In this document: piece by piece, positions 1 through 9,127 of the stretch | How the letters are laid out: each line of letters begins with the position of its first letter | How positions within the stretch are numbered: the stretch's first letter is position 1 | NCBI GenBank assembly: GCA_019638395.1 | Contig: JAHBTX010000006.1 | Span: forward strand, 124,001 to 188,000 | DNA: 64,000 bases | Origin: Cyclobacteriaceae bacterium | Lineage (GTDB): Bacteria; Bacteroidota; Bacteroidia; Cytophagales; Cyclobacteriaceae | Reading direction: 5' to 3' | Made by a program: the position numbers and the translations under genes | The notes under the pieces: generated by a model | Databases searched by the model: none | Told to the model about the DNA's origin: nothing | The model's input: the letters and a program-made list of their open reading frames with translations, nothing else

Positions 1-6
1 CTTTAC

Positions 7-759
7 TTAAAGTATTTTGATTTTAATATTCTTAAACCACACTTCATTGCCATGATCCTGAAAGTCGATGTAGCCCGATGGCGCCAGGCCGTAACCAGCC
101 GCGTCTTTCCATTTACTGGAAGCTTTACGTTGCTTCCAATCGTCAGACAATAATTCGTACTCCACAACTTTATCACCGTTCAACCAATGCTCTACCTGAT
201 TTCCGTTTACAACAATTTTGGTTGTATTCCATTCGCCAGCTACTTTAACAGGTTTGGTTGCCGGGGCTGCGTGCATATCGTAGTTGCTACCGGTTTTTTG
301 CATTTCAGTTAAGTTGCCCGGATAGCCGGTGTCGTCAATTAATTGATATTCGGGGCCGGTGTAATAAGGTTGCTCAAACTCTTCGGTTACGCGAAACATT
401 ACACCGCTGTTGGCTTCGGGTGCTACTTTCCAATCGAATACTAGTTCAAAGTTTGCATACTGTTCGATGGTACGCAGGTCAGCACGCTCATTACCCTCGC
501 CCGTGGTTTCGTTCAAGGCCTTGCAATGTAAGGTACCGTCTATAACTTCCCAGGTATTGTTGGGGCGCGCTTTAAATATTGTCCAGCCTGTTAAGGTTTT
601 GCCGTCAAATAAAAGTTTCCATCCGGCAACACTTTCATCAGCAGTCAATTGATTATCAACTGATACAGGTTCGGTATTTTCTTCAACTTTTTTGGGTGCA
701 CAACTTGTAAAAATTACGAACAAGATTAGCGCTAAAGGTAAGCCATGTACTTTTTTCAT
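7..759 (-). CDS. DUF1080 (3-keto-disaccharide hydrolase-like) lipoprotein
   Basis: A 250-residue secreted lipoprotein. The N-terminus is a short lipoprotein signal ending in IFTSC, followed by an acidic spacer to about residue 45. The rest is one DUF1080 jelly-roll domain, seen from 'WKLLFDGKTLTGW', 'SGVMFRV', 'PEYQLIDD' and the terminal 'VWFKNIKIK'. The family includes 3-keto-disaccharide hydrolases and many uncharacterised Bacteroidota proteins that act on sugars in the periplasm or at the cell surface; the substrate here is unknown. The gene is complete within the window, with its stop 6 nt from the edge, and is divergent from the next gene with a 117-nt gap. The family call is firm; the exact activity is inference. 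Confidence 0.88.
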   Translation of the reverse strand: MKKVHGLPLALILFVIFTSCAPKKVEENTEPVSVDNQLTADESVAGWKLLFDGKTLTGWTIFKARPNNTWEVIDGTLHCKALNETTGEGNERADLRTIEQYANFELVFDWKVAPEANSGVMFRVTEEFEQPYYTGPEYQLIDDTGYPGNLTEMQKTGSNYDMHAAPATKPVKVAGEWNTTKIVVNGNQVEHWLNGDKVVEYELLSDDWKQRKASSKWKDAAGYGLAPSGYIDFQDHGNEVWFKNIKIKIL

Positions 760-876
760 GTTTTGTTGCAGATTTTGAGTGGGTTACTTATTTGAATATG
801 TTAGAAATTAATGTCGAAATTCACAAATCAGATTTTTAAAACATGATTTGCCATTACAAACTAAAACGAATACTAC

Positions 877-1695
877 ATGAAACCTAAAAACTATTGGATT
901 AGCTGCTTCATTTTTTTGTTGGCGGGCTCTGCCTGGGGGCAGGTTCATTTGGGAGCAACCACTGCTTACAATGCAACTTTTGTTTTGGACAAAGGATTGA
1001 GTGAGGACCCCCGGTACAACTCAACCTATACCTACCAGATTTCGCCTATCGGATTTAACTTTGGTGTGGACATTGGGCGTAAGTTTGGTTTGCAACTAGA
1101 ATCTATCTTATCTAACCAGGGGCAGATTTACGAGTTGATTGATGTGGCCGAACAGGTGAAAGGTCAGCGTAAAATTGATTTGCAATACATCAACATTCCC
1201 ATGATGTTTAAATTTATGAGCGGTGGTAATGGCAAGGCCAGAACCAATTTCAATTTTGGGCCGCAGATGTCAATCTTAACCAAGGCAGTTGAGAGCCTGC
1301 AGGCCGATGCCGGAAGTCAGTTTACGATTCCGGAAGGTGTGGACTTTGAAGCTGTGCAAGCGGATTTTCCAAATGCTGTAAATAACAACAATGGCACATA
1401 CACCATTCCTTCCGAGCTTAAGGAAAATTTACTAACCAAAGAAGCCAATAACTTCAAAAACTCAGAATTTCAATTAGCAGCTGCTTTTGGTTTGGATATC
1501 GACCTATCCAAACACATTTATTTATCTACTCAAATTCGGGCAAACTATAGTTTAACCGATATGCGCAATGGCGATGTAATCAATGCAATCAAAAACGGCA
1601 ACGCTTCCGATATTTTTGGAAGTCGCGCCAATTTTTTAGTGGGCGTGCAATTGGGCCTTCACTATTATTTTGGTACGCTGCGTTCGTTCAAGTAA
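877..1695 (+). CDS. PorT-like outer-membrane beta-barrel protein
   Basis: A 272-residue protein with a Sec signal peptide cleaved after about residue 21 (SAWG|QV). The remainder has alternating hydrophobic strands typical of the Bacteroidota 'outer membrane beta-barrel' (PorT-like) family: 'GFNFGVDIGRKFGLQLES' near the start, 'LQYINIPMMFKF' in the middle, and C-terminal strands 'IRANYSLTDMR' and 'VGVQLGLHYYFG'. The segment at about residues 145-190 is probably an extracellular loop. These proteins sit in the outer membrane; most have no assigned job. It stands alone between a divergent DUF1080 gene and a convergent FAD oxidase gene, so context gives no function. Confidence 0.8.
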   Translation: MKPKNYWISCFIFLLAGSAWGQVHLGATTAYNATFVLDKGLSEDPRYNSTYTYQISPIGFNFGVDIGRKFGLQLESILSNQGQIYELIDVAEQVKGQRKIDLQYINIPMMFKFMSGGNGKARTNFNFGPQMSILTKAVESLQADAGSQFTIPEGVDFEAVQADFPNAVNNNNGTYTIPSELKENLLTKEANNFKNSEFQLAAAFGLDIDLSKHIYLSTQIRANYSLTDMRNGDVINAIKNGNASDIFGSRANFLVGVQLGLHYYFGTLRSFK

Positions 1696-1751
1696 TTCAT
1701 ACTTTAATGGTTGGCAATTATTGCTTACAAGCACTGATTGCCAACCTGATT

Positions 1752-3188
1752 TTAAAAAATCTTTCCGGGATTAAGTATTCCATTCGGATCAAAGACTTTT
1801 TTAATTCCCCGCATCAGGTTCAGGTTAACCTCACTCATGGCAATAGGCATATAAGGCCGCTTGGCAATTCCAATTCCATGTTCGCCCGACAGGGTACCAC
1901 CCAGACTTACGGTTAGCTTAAAGATTTCGCCAATGCCTTCCGGGATTTTTGTTTCCCAGTCGTGCTCACTGATATTTTCTTTCAGAATGTTTACGTGCAG
2001 GTTGCCATCGCCCAGGTGGCCAAAGCAAACGGTATTAAAATTGAAGCGTTTGCCAATTTCTTTAATTCCTTTAATCAACTTGGGCAGGTTGTTGCGCGGT
2101 ACTACCACATCATCCGACTTGGTAAGTGTGTACCAGTTAACAGCCGGTGAAATATTTTTTCGCACTTTCCAAAGTTCTTCTTTCTGGGCACTGCTCTCGG
2201 CAAATAGCACTTCTCCACTTTGAAATTTCTCAACTACGTTCATCACGCGCTCGGCATCGCGCATCAAAACTTCTTCATCGTTGCCATCCAGTTCGCACAG
2301 CAGGTAGGCATCCATCCCGTCAATTAGTTTGGTAGTTACAGGGCTGTTCAAAACCTTGTCGCAGTACTCATATGTTTTAAGTGCCGCTTCGCGTTCAAAA
2401 AATTCCATACCCGAAGGTGCAATGCCTTCAACAAATATGGCGGCTATTGCTTTACAGGCTTCTTCGTTGGTAACAAACGGAATAAACAACAACACATTTT
2501 TTTGTGGAAAGCCCCGCAGCTTGAATACAATTTTGGTAATAATACCCAACGTACCTTCGCTACCGCACATTAATTGTGTAAGGTTGTAGCCGGTTGAGTT
2601 CTTCAACACGTTAGCGGCTGTCCAAATAATTTCTCCTGTTGGCAAAACCACTTGCATGTTAATTACATAGTCGCGGGTAACGCCATACTTTACAGCTTTT
2701 GGTCCACCTGAATTATTAGCCAGGTTGCCGCCTAAAAAGCAAGAGCCTTTGCTGGCCGGATCGGGAGGGTAAAAAAGTCCTTTTGTTTTAACAGCATTTT
2801 GAAATACTTCAGTAATAACTCCCGGCTCAACAGTTGCCTGCAGGTTCAACTCATCAATCTCCAGAATTTTATTGAACCGTTCCATAGAAATAACCACGCC
2901 TTTTTTTACAGGTATGGCACCTCCGGCAAGGCCGGTGCCGGCACCACGCGGGGTAACCGGAATTTTATAACGATTACAGATTTTCAGAATGGCACTGATT
3001 TCTTCAGGGCTACCAGGCTTTAGAACAAGGTCGGGCAGAAACAAATAGTCTTCCGTTTTATCGTGACCAAATTCATTTCGTTGTTCTTCATCAACAATAA
3101 GATAAGGCTCGCCTACAACGGCACGGAATTGGTCAATAAGTTCGCTGCTTAATGATTCAATAGCAGCACTTGTTTTAGTGTTTGACAT
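1752..3188 (-). CDS. GlcD/D-lactate dehydrogenase family FAD-linked oxidase
   Basis: A flavoprotein of about 478 residues of the glycolate oxidase subunit GlcD / D-2-hydroxyacid dehydrogenase family, oxidising D-lactate, glycolate or a related 2-hydroxyacid. The N-terminal half is a PCMH-type FAD-binding domain with '[16 protein letters not shown]' and '[18 protein letters not shown]'. The C-terminal cap domain has '[15 protein letters not shown]' and '[14 protein letters not shown]', and the protein ends with the usual '[13 protein letters not shown]'. No Fe-S domain is attached, so an electron partner must be encoded elsewhere or be the quinone pool. An ATG at 3188 is preferred over the TTG one codon upstream. 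The 5' end lies back to back with the NlpC gene, the two start codons being about 20 nt apart. Which 2-hydroxyacid is used cannot be told. Confidence 0.87.
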   Translation of the reverse strand: MSNTKTSAAIESLSSELIDQFRAVVGEPYLIVDEEQRNEFGHDKTEDYLFLPDLVLKPGSPEEISAILKICNRYKIPVTPRGAGTGLAGGAIPVKKGVVISMERFNKILEIDELNLQATVEPGVITEVFQNAVKTKGLFYPPDPASKGSCFLGGNLANNSGGPKAVKYGVTRDYVINMQVVLPTGEIIWTAANVLKNSTGYNLTQLMCGSEGTLGIITKIVFKLRGFPQKNVLLFIPFVTNEEACKAIAAIFVEGIAPSGMEFFEREAALKTYEYCDKVLNSPVTTKLIDGMDAYLLCELDGNDEEVLMRDAERVMNVVEKFQSGEVLFAESSAQKEELWKVRKNISPAVNWYTLTKSDDVVVPRNNLPKLIKGIKEIGKRFNFNTVCFGHLGDGNLHVNILKENISEHDWETKIPEGIGEIFKLTVSLGGTLSGEHGIGIAKRPYMPIAMSEVNLNLMRGIKKVFDPNGILNPGKIF

Positions 3189-3196
3189 CAATCAAG

Positions 3197-3204
3197 TAAC
3201 TTTG
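3197..3204 (+). promoter_or_regulatory. Bacteroidota -7 box (TAACTTTG) before the NlpC/P60 gene
   Basis: TAACTTTG matches the Bacteroidota sigma-A -7 consensus TAnnTTTG exactly and lies only 6 nt before the ATG at 3211. Transcription would begin at or next to the start codon, giving a leaderless or nearly leaderless mRNA. No clear -33 TTTG at the usual 18-20 nt spacing is seen, so support is moderate. Confidence 0.5.
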
Positions 3205-3210
3205 AAGTAT

Positions 3211-3708
3211 ATGGTCTTAATTTCAAGGCACAAACTTAAGGAATTAACCTCTCAAAGGCTTTGGCTTTTTTTCATCATTTTAATTTTAACAAGCGCGTGT
3301 GTATCAAGCAGAGTTAAAGATCAACGCGAAAAGGTAATTGCTACCGCACGTACGTTTACCGGAACACCTTATAAATGGGGCGGAACCACACGGGCCGGGA
3401 TGGATTGCTCGGGACTAACCTGTAACGCATACCGTGCAATCGAATTAGAATTACCCCGCACAGCCGATGCACAGGCAACTATTGGAAAAAAAGTGAAGCG
3501 TAAAAAATTAGCTCCGGGTGATCTGGTGTTCTTTGCTACCGGCAAAAAAAGACGGGAGATAACCCACGTTGGTATTGTTACCGATGTGCGCGGTAGCGAT
3601 GATGTGAAGTTTATTCATGCATCAACCACACTGGGCGTAGTAGAAACCAATTTGTATTCCGACTATTACAGTAAGCGTTACCGAAAGGCACGCAGAATTA
3701 TTGATTAA
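3211..3708 (+). CDS. NlpC/P60 (C40) cell-wall peptidase lipoprotein
   Basis: A 165-residue lipoprotein that should cut peptide stems of peptidoglycan in the periplasm. The signal segment ends in 'ILTSAC' with the lipobox Cys at residue 30. The NlpC/P60 domain fills the rest: catalytic Cys66 in 'MDCSG', His119 in 'THVGIV' and the third polar residue His136 in 'FIHAST'. I chose ATG 3211; a GTG at 3178 would extend the protein by 11 residues but overlaps the divergent gene and the promoter box. The stop lies 1 nt before the ATG of the asparaginase gene, so the two are probably co-transcribed. Confidence 0.9.
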   Translation: MVLISRHKLKELTSQRLWLFFIILILTSACVSSRVKDQREKVIATARTFTGTPYKWGGTTRAGMDCSGLTCNAYRAIELELPRTADAQATIGKKVKRKKLAPGDLVFFATGKKRREITHVGIVTDVRGSDDVKFIHASTTLGVVETNLYSDYYSKRYRKARRIID

Positions 3709-3709
3709 C

Positions 3710-4672
3710 ATGACAACGAGAAGAAAATTTATTCAAGTAGGTGCACTGGCATCGCTGGCATCCTTCACCAAAGCGTGGGGTAAGCCAACCTCAAAAGTTT
3801 CCAAACCGGTGGTAATATCTACCTGGAATTTTGGTGTAGGTGCTAATGCCGAAGCCTGGAAAATTTTAGCGAACAATGGAAGAGCGCTGGATGCCGTAGA
3901 GGCGGGTGCCCGTGTGCCGGAGGGAGATCCCAAAGAAAGTTCGGTTGGATTAGGTGGTTTACCCGATCGCGATGGAAGGGTAACGTTGGATTCATGCATT
4001 ATGGATGAGTTTGCCAATTGTGGTGCAGTGGCGTGTTTGGAACACATTGTTCATCCGGTTTCCGTTGCCCGAAAAGTGATGGAAAAAACTCCGCATGTTT
4101 TTTTGGTTGGTGAAGGTGCGTTGAAGTTTGCGTTGGAACAGGGTTTTAAAAAAGAAAAACTGCTTACCAAAGAATCGGAGAAAGCCTGGAAAGAATGGCT
4201 AAAAACTTCGCAGTATAAACCGGTTGCCAACATTGAAAACCATGATACAATAGGTATTGTGGCATTGGATGCAAAACAAAATTTATCGGGAGCCTGTACT
4301 ACCAGTGGTATGGCGTATAAAATGCATGGCCGTGTGGGCGATTCGCCCATTATTGGTGCAGCTTTATTTGTAGATAATGAAATTGGTGCAGCTACCAGCA
4401 CCGGTGTAGGCGAAGAAGTAATCCGGATTGTGGGTTCACATCTAGTGGTTGAGTTAATGCGCCAGGGTAATTCACCTCAACAGGCATGCGAACTGGCTGT
4501 AGCGCGCATAGTGAAAAACCAACCTCAAAAATCGAGAGAGATACAAGTTGGATTTTTAGCCTTAAACAAGAATGGTGAGTTCGGTGCCTTTGCCTTGCAG
4601 AAAGGTTTTACGTATGCAGTGTACAGTAATGAAGTTCCAAATAAAATTTTTGAGGCGAAGAGCTATTATTAA
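3710..4672 (+). CDS. N4-(beta-N-acetylglucosaminyl)-L-asparaginase (Ntn hydrolase)
   Basis: A 320-residue exported glycosylasparaginase that releases aspartate from GlcNAc-Asn. A twin-arginine-type signal is present ('TTRRKFIQVGALASL'). The family autocleaves between Asp and Thr; the site is 'NHD|TIGIVALD' with Thr180 as nucleophile of the mature beta subunit. Other family motifs are 'GLGGLPDRDGRVTLD', 'GRVGDSPIIGAALFVDN' and 'AATSTGVGE'. Start is ATG 3710; a TTG nine bases upstream is in frame but overlaps the previous gene. It follows the NlpC gene by 1 nt. Flavobacterial homologues work with glycan-releasing amidases, but none is encoded nearby. Confidence 0.88.
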   Translation: MTTRRKFIQVGALASLASFTKAWGKPTSKVSKPVVISTWNFGVGANAEAWKILANNGRALDAVEAGARVPEGDPKESSVGLGGLPDRDGRVTLDSCIMDEFANCGAVACLEHIVHPVSVARKVMEKTPHVFLVGEGALKFALEQGFKKEKLLTKESEKAWKEWLKTSQYKPVANIENHDTIGIVALDAKQNLSGACTTSGMAYKMHGRVGDSPIIGAALFVDNEIGAATSTGVGEEVIRIVGSHLVVELMRQGNSPQQACELAVARIVKNQPQKSREIQVGFLALNKNGEFGAFALQKGFTYAVYSNEVPNKIFEAKSYY

Positions 4673-4684
4673 TACATTTGAAAT

Positions 4685-4882
4685 ATGGAATCAGTTATAA
4701 TCACTCCAAAAAATAAAAAAGAATTTGAATTTGTTACTGAATTACTAACAAAGTTGAAAATTCAAAATAAAAAATTGTCTCTAACAGAGAAAGAAGACCT
4801 TGGGCTCTCCTTACTCATGCGAGACGTTGATCGCCAAAAAAAGGTCTCCGAAAAAATTATAATGAAGAAGTTGAAAGGATGA
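4685..4882 (+). CDS. Antitoxin-like small protein, partner of the adjacent RelE-like gene
   Basis: A 65-residue, lysine-rich, probably helical protein. The segment 'LTEKEDLGLSLLMRDVDR' and the basic C-terminus 'EKIIMKKLKG' resemble small type II antitoxins that precede RelE/ParE-like genes in Bacteroidota. Its TGA overlaps the ATG of the toxin gene (ATGA at 4879-4882), the translational coupling usual for such pairs. No DNA-binding domain is obvious at this length. Since the toxin is frameshifted, this antitoxin may be a relic or may counter a related toxin elsewhere. The call rests on size, gene order and overlap more than on sequence. Confidence 0.65.
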   Translation: MESVIITPKNKKEFEFVTELLTKLKIQNKKLSLTEKEDLGLSLLMRDVDRQKKVSEKIIMKKLKG

Positions 4883-5144
4883 ACGTTCAATTTCTTGATC
4901 AGTTCAATCGCGATTTAAACAAAATCCAACATGCATCCGTGAAGCGAGCCTTGTTTAACGCTATTGAAGAAATAAGTCAGCTAATTCACTTTCTGAAATA
5001 AGAAATATCAAAAAACTTCATGGCTTTAAATCTGCATATCGTGTAAGAATTGGCGATTATCGGCTTGGATTCTTTCTAAATGGGAAGATAATTGAACTCG
5101 CGAGAATTTTAAATCGGAAAGAGATTTATTGCTATTTTCCTTAA
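4879..5144 (+). pseudogene. RelE/ParE-like toxin gene broken by a one-base frameshift
   Basis: Reading from ATG 4879 gives 'MNVQFLDQFNRDLNKIQH' and stops at 4999-5001 after 40 residues. The other half of the fold is intact in the -1 frame from about 4986 to the stop at 5142-5144: 'SLSEIRNIKKLHGF', 'YRVRIGDYRLGFF' and 'IIELARILNRKEIYCYFP', which is the canonical RelE/ParE C-terminal sheet with its catalytic or target-binding Arg and Tyr residues. Restoring one G after CAG at 4978-4980 would read I-S-Q-A-N-S-L-S-E and join the halves into about 88 residues. Either a single-base deletion inactivated the toxin or this is a sequencing error. cutC begins 3 nt after the stop. Confidence 0.82.
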
Positions 5145-5147
5145 CAA

Positions 5148-5897
5148 ATGACCATCGAAATAGTAGTCTATAACATCGAATCAGCACTAAAAGCACAGGA
5201 AGGCAGGGCCGATCGAATTGAGTTGTGCGATAACCCGGGCGAAGGTGGCACAACTCCTTCTTATGCAGTAATCGAATCGGTGCGGCAACATGTTAGCATG
5301 GATGTTTTTGTTATGATTCGTCCGCGCGGAGGCGATTTTCATTACTCCAGTTACGAGTTTTATTGCATGAAGCGCGACATCGATCAATGTCAGCGTTTAA
5401 GTGTAGATGGTGTTGTGTTCGGAATTTTAAATCCGGATGGTACCCTCGATAAAAAGCGTTGCAAAGAACTGATCGACCGAGCGCGGCCTCTGAAGGTTAC
5501 CTGCCACCGTGCATTTGATATGACCCGCGATCCATTTGAAGCTTTGGAAGATTGCATTGAACTGGGATTCGATAGAATTCTTACTGCTGGCCAACAAGCC
5601 ACAGCCAATAAAGGTGTTGAATTGATTGCACAGTTAATTCAGAAGGCAAACGGACGTATTGCTATTATGCCAGGCTCAGGCGTAAACGAAAATACAGTAC
5701 AGAAGATAATCAGGAAGACGGGGGCTAAAGAAATCCACTTTTCCGCCACTGCATTCCGCGAAAGCGCCATGCTCTACCGCAATCCCAATATTGCCGGTAT
5801 GGGTTCCGATGAAGGCTCGGAATTTAAACTTCGCACGGTAGATCCACAGCGAGTTAAAAATATGCGGCAATTAGCTGAGGAAGCCTCACGGCCTTAA
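5148..5897 (+). CDS. cutC: CutC family protein (copper homeostasis)
   Basis: A 249-residue TIM-barrel protein of the CutC family, cytoplasmic, full length. Family motifs are 'ADRIELCDNPGEGGTTPS', 'VMIRPRGGDFHYS', 'DGVVFGILNPDGTLD', 'VTCHRAFDMTRDP', 'ILTAGQQATANKG', 'IMPGSGVNENTV' and 'EIHFSATAFRESAM'. The family was named for copper tolerance in E. coli, but a direct copper-binding role is disputed and the reaction is unknown. It starts 3 nt downstream of the broken toxin gene with no room for its own promoter there, so it may be read from the toxin-antitoxin transcript. A strong hairpin terminator follows its stop. Confidence 0.93.
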   Translation: MTIEIVVYNIESALKAQEGRADRIELCDNPGEGGTTPSYAVIESVRQHVSMDVFVMIRPRGGDFHYSSYEFYCMKRDIDQCQRLSVDGVVFGILNPDGTLDKKRCKELIDRARPLKVTCHRAFDMTRDPFEALEDCIELGFDRILTAGQQATANKGVELIAQLIQKANGRIAIMPGSGVNENTVQKIIRKTGAKEIHFSATAFRESAMLYRNPNIAGMGSDEGSEFKLRTVDPQRVKNMRQLAEEASRP

Positions 5898-5908
5898 GGT
5901 AATAAACG

Positions 5909-5937
5909 AAAATGCCGGCCTTGCGGTCCGGCATTTT
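5909..5937. terminator. Bidirectional intrinsic terminator between cutC and the TonB-linked receptor gene
   Basis: AAAATGCCGG (5909-5918) pairs perfectly with CCGGCATTTT (5928-5937) over a 9-nt loop. A/T tracts flank the stem on both sides, so it can end transcription from cutC (+) and from the receptor gene (-), which converge here. Confidence 0.85.
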
Positions 5938-5964
5938 ACCCCAAACACCCTAACCTAACAATTA

Positions 5965-8865
5965 CTATTGCGCTGCGCGCTTGGCTGTCATCGGGAATGA
6001 CCCAAATTGTCCCATCGTCATGCTACCCGAAAACTGATCTCCTGTTATTATACCCTTCACCAGTATGTTGCTGGTGTTGCCACCAAAACTTACTTCGTAA
6101 GAGAAACTGAGTTCATTACCGGTTACTTTCACATCGTTAATGGGGGTTTCGCGATTAAAGCGGGCGTTGACAATTGAACCACTGTAAGCATCTCCTTCTT
6201 TTGTAATTTTAAGTGTACCCCCGTTGGCTCCTTGCGGGCTTTCTATCGTGTATTCCCAATTTCCTTCGGCTACAATAACGGCTGTGCTATCTACGGGGCT
6301 AACCTCTACTGGTTTTAATTGTGTGTTGCCGGCCGGGCGTTGGCCACCGCCAAAGTTTCCGCGGCCACCCATGTTGTTTCCACCCATGCCACCACCATTA
6401 TCCATGCCACCATCACCATCGCCACCCATTTTCAAATCATCGTTATTTACCGAACGGCCGCCACGTCTGCGAGGTTGGTCAAAGCTCATTTTACCAATGC
6501 GGTAACTCACGTTTACACGGAAACTGAAATTGCGCATTTCGGTAAAGCTGTTTTGATTGATGCTTTGTGTGCCGGTGTTGGTTACTACCGAGTTTCGGAT
6601 TTTCATAGATGGAGCCAGGAAGTTTTCTAAACCAGCACCTACACTTCCTTTCTTGTTATTAAATTCTTTTCGAACACCCACGCTGTAGGTTCCAAAGCCA
6701 CCTTGAAAACCTTGCAGGTTAACTCTGCGGCCCCTATAAAAACCGAAACCTTGTACGGCCCAACCATTTCCTAATGTATAGCTTCCAAAGCCCCGGCCGC
6801 TAAATACCCAACCGCTGTTGCTTACGCGCGGTGTAAGGTCCGAGCCTGGGTTTAGCATATCTGCATAATAAATATCGCCCCCCACGTTAAACGAAAGTTT
6901 ACCAACGCTGATGTTGGAGAAAATGCTGGCACCATAAGCGTTTTCAATACCAAGATTACCATACGTGGTTTGAATTACACTATCGCGTACAACCTGGCGT
7001 AAACTCTGTATGGCGTTATTTGAATTTCTTACAAATCCGGTAAGGTTAAGCGAAGTACCTTTTATAAAGGTGCTATAGCCTAACTCAAAATTGTTGGTAA
7101 ACTCTGGGTCGAGTTTTGGATTACCCACCGTTTCGCTTAGCGGATTTGCATTTTGAACGTTGGGATTTAAAAACTGAATGGATGGCCGTTGAATTCTTCG
7201 GTTGTAAGAAGCCTTAACGGTACCTTTTTTTAATTTTTTAGATGCGTTGAAACTTGGTACCAACACACCGTATTCCGGAATATCAATGTTAGCTTCGGTG
7301 CGGGTAAAGGCGTTGATAATAGTGTATTCATACCGGGCACCTCCTTTAAAACTGTAACCACTTTTGGCACTATAGGTATAAGACATATAACCAGATACTA
7401 CATCCTGATCGTAGTTCAGTTGATTGGAACGCGATGCATCTGTTTCGGGCACGTAGGCTCCGGTGGCACCGGCCGCAGTAAACAATTGAAAGTCGCTCAA
7501 TACTTTTCTTTTAATGTCTTTGGCACCTATCTCAAACAGTTGGTTATCGCCAACAGGAGTTTGATAATCTACCTGAAGCGTGTATTCTTCATTTACCCCA
7601 TCGTTAAGATTTTTTAATCGTTGAAAAATCCCTTCCGTATCGGCATTGTAAATGGTGTTGGTAAAATCGTTGTTGCGATTGTTACGGCTATACATGGCCA
7701 GTACGCTGAATTCACGCTGCGGTTTATCGAACAACCGGGTATAGGTAAAATTCATATCCATGTTATTCGATAGGTCGTTTGTATTTACATCGCGCAAGCT
7801 GTTCGAAATAAGTGCATCGTTGCGGTAAATCTGTGAAATGAGATTATCCTGAAAGGATTGATTGTTGCGCACCCCAAACCGAACGGATGCGGCTAACGAA
7901 TTTTTCTTATCAATATCATAATCCCAACCTAAATTGTAATTGCCAAACAAACCCTGGTTTCTGTTTTGTCCGCTTTGGTACGAATAAGTTTCGGAGGTTT
8001 GGGTAGTTGTAAACTGTTTGTTTTCAAAAGCACCCCGAACATTGTAGTTAGCGCGCCCGAAACCACCTAATGAAAATCCCATTTTACCTCTTCGGTAATT
8101 ACCATTAAGCCCCAGGTTAGATCCACGCAAACCGGCACCGGCATCCACATTAAGGGTTAAACCTTCCAATGTATTTTTTTTGGTAATAATGTTGATGATA
8201 CCGGCCGAACCTTCGGCATCGTATTTGGCAGAAGGCGATGTAATCACTTCTACTGTTTTAATTTGATCGGCCGGAATTTGTTTCAAGGCATCCGCAACTG
8301 AATTGGCCATAATGGTGGAGGGTTTGTTGTTAATTAACACCATAATATTAGAACTGCCGCGCATGCTTACATTACCATCCAGATCAACTGATAGCATGGG
8401 TACACGTTTTAATACTTCAGTTGCATCGCCTCCGCGGGTGGTTACATCATTTTCAGCATTGTAAATGGTTCTGTCCACCCGTTCTTCTACCAAATCTTTT
8501 TGAGCTTCTACCACAACCTCGCCTAATTGCGTGGCTTCTTCACTGATCTTAATGGTTCCAAGATTTATTTCTGCCTTGCGGCCATCCAGCACTAAATCGG
8601 TTTTGTGAATGGTTTCGTAGCCAATAAAAGAAATGGAAGCTGTATAAGTGCCGTTGGCAATCTTTTCAATTACAAACTTTCCTTTTGCATCGGCAATGGT
8701 ACCGTTAACTGTTTTTCCATCGGCATCGGTTAATGCAATGGTGGCAAACTCTACCGGCTGGTTCGATTTGGCATCCATTACAACACCTATAATTCTACCA
8801 TTGTTTTGGGCAAAAGCCGAAAGTGATGTTAGAATAATTACTAAACTTAATACTTGCTTTTTCAT
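5965..8865 (-). CDS. TonB-dependent outer-membrane receptor with Gly-rich linker and extra C-terminal beta domain
   Basis: An outer-membrane receptor of about 966 residues. Start ATG 8865 gives a clean signal peptide ending 'SLSAFAQ'; an in-frame upstream start adds ten non-signal residues. Order of parts: carboxypeptidase-regulatory-like domain (about 20-105, 'IIGVVMDAKSNQPVEFATI'), plug domain ('GGDATEVLKRVPMLSVD', 'VEVITSPSAKYDAEGSAG') and a long 'outer membrane beta-barrel family' barrel. Normally such proteins end near 'FSFRVNVSYRIGKMSF'. Here a Gly/Asn/Met/Asp-rich linker ('MGGNNMGGRGNFGGGQRP') follows, and then about 95 residues of a beta domain ('NWEYTIESPQGANGGTLKI', 'GDQFSGSMTMGQFGSFPMT'). 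The substrate is unknown. It is divergent from a LytS/LytTR pair that may control it. Confidence 0.88.
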   Translation of the reverse strand: MKKQVLSLVIILTSLSAFAQNNGRIIGVVMDAKSNQPVEFATIALTDADGKTVNGTIADAKGKFVIEKIANGTYTASISFIGYETIHKTDLVLDGRKAEINLGTIKISEEATQLGEVVVEAQKDLVEERVDRTIYNAENDVTTRGGDATEVLKRVPMLSVDLDGNVSMRGSSNIMVLINNKPSTIMANSVADALKQIPADQIKTVEVITSPSAKYDAEGSAGIINIITKKNTLEGLTLNVDAGAGLRGSNLGLNGNYRRGKMGFSLGGFGRANYNVRGAFENKQFTTTQTSETYSYQSGQNRNQGLFGNYNLGWDYDIDKKNSLAASVRFGVRNNQSFQDNLISQIYRNDALISNSLRDVNTNDLSNNMDMNFTYTRLFDKPQREFSVLAMYSRNNRNNDFTNTIYNADTEGIFQRLKNLNDGVNEEYTLQVDYQTPVGDNQLFEIGAKDIKRKVLSDFQLFTAAGATGAYVPETDASRSNQLNYDQDVVSGYMSYTYSAKSGYSFKGGARYEYTIINAFTRTEANIDIPEYGVLVPSFNASKKLKKGTVKASYNRRIQRPSIQFLNPNVQNANPLSETVGNPKLDPEFTNNFELGYSTFIKGTSLNLTGFVRNSNNAIQSLRQVVRDSVIQTTYGNLGIENAYGASIFSNISVGKLSFNVGGDIYYADMLNPGSDLTPRVSNSGWVFSGRGFGSYTLGNGWAVQGFGFYRGRRVNLQGFQGGFGTYSVGVRKEFNNKKGSVGAGLENFLAPSMKIRNSVVTNTGTQSINQNSFTEMRNFSFRVNVSYRIGKMSFDQPRRRGGRSVNNDDLKMGGDGDGGMDNGGGMGGNNMGGRGNFGGGQRPAGNTQLKPVEVSPVDSTAVIVAEGNWEYTIESPQGANGGTLKITKEGDAYSGSIVNARFNRETPINDVKVTGNELSFSYEVSFGGNTSNILVKGIITGDQFSGSMTMGQFGSFPMTAKRAAQ

Positions 8866-9127
8866 GTAGGGGTTATGATTTGAATACTGCTTCACGTTTC
8901 GTCCTGTTTAACTGCAAAGGACGTATTTTGTTTCCTTGTATTTCTTAGTATTAGACAATCCGGCAAAACGATTCGACAGTTTAGGAAAAGTGTAAATTCA
9001 GTTCAAAAGTTAGGGTTTAGGATAGTCGGTCGATTAATTTACGTTAGCGGTCTAAAATGATAATCCAGTTGCAGGTGGTCTGCATTCGCTCTCTACCTTT
9101 GATCAAAAATTAATTTTTTGTTAAAAC
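8866..9127. promoter_or_regulatory. Divergent control region between receptor gene and LytS/LytTR operon
   Basis: A 262-nt gap between two divergent start codons. On the plus strand TACCTTTG (9094-9101) fits the -7 consensus, with TTGC (9069-9072) 21 nt upstream as a weak -33 element; the predicted start would be near 9108, about 20 nt before the kinase ATG. I could not pick a convincing promoter for the minus-strand receptor or a clear LytTR-type direct repeat. Confidence 0.5.

Noticed and set aside
6350-6440. Short-period ACC/CCA-rich stretch as a possible satellite or CRISPR
   Set aside because: It encodes the Gly/Asn/Met/Asp-rich linker of the TonB-linked receptor; no regular repeat-spacer layout. 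No CRISPR array was seen anywhere in the window.
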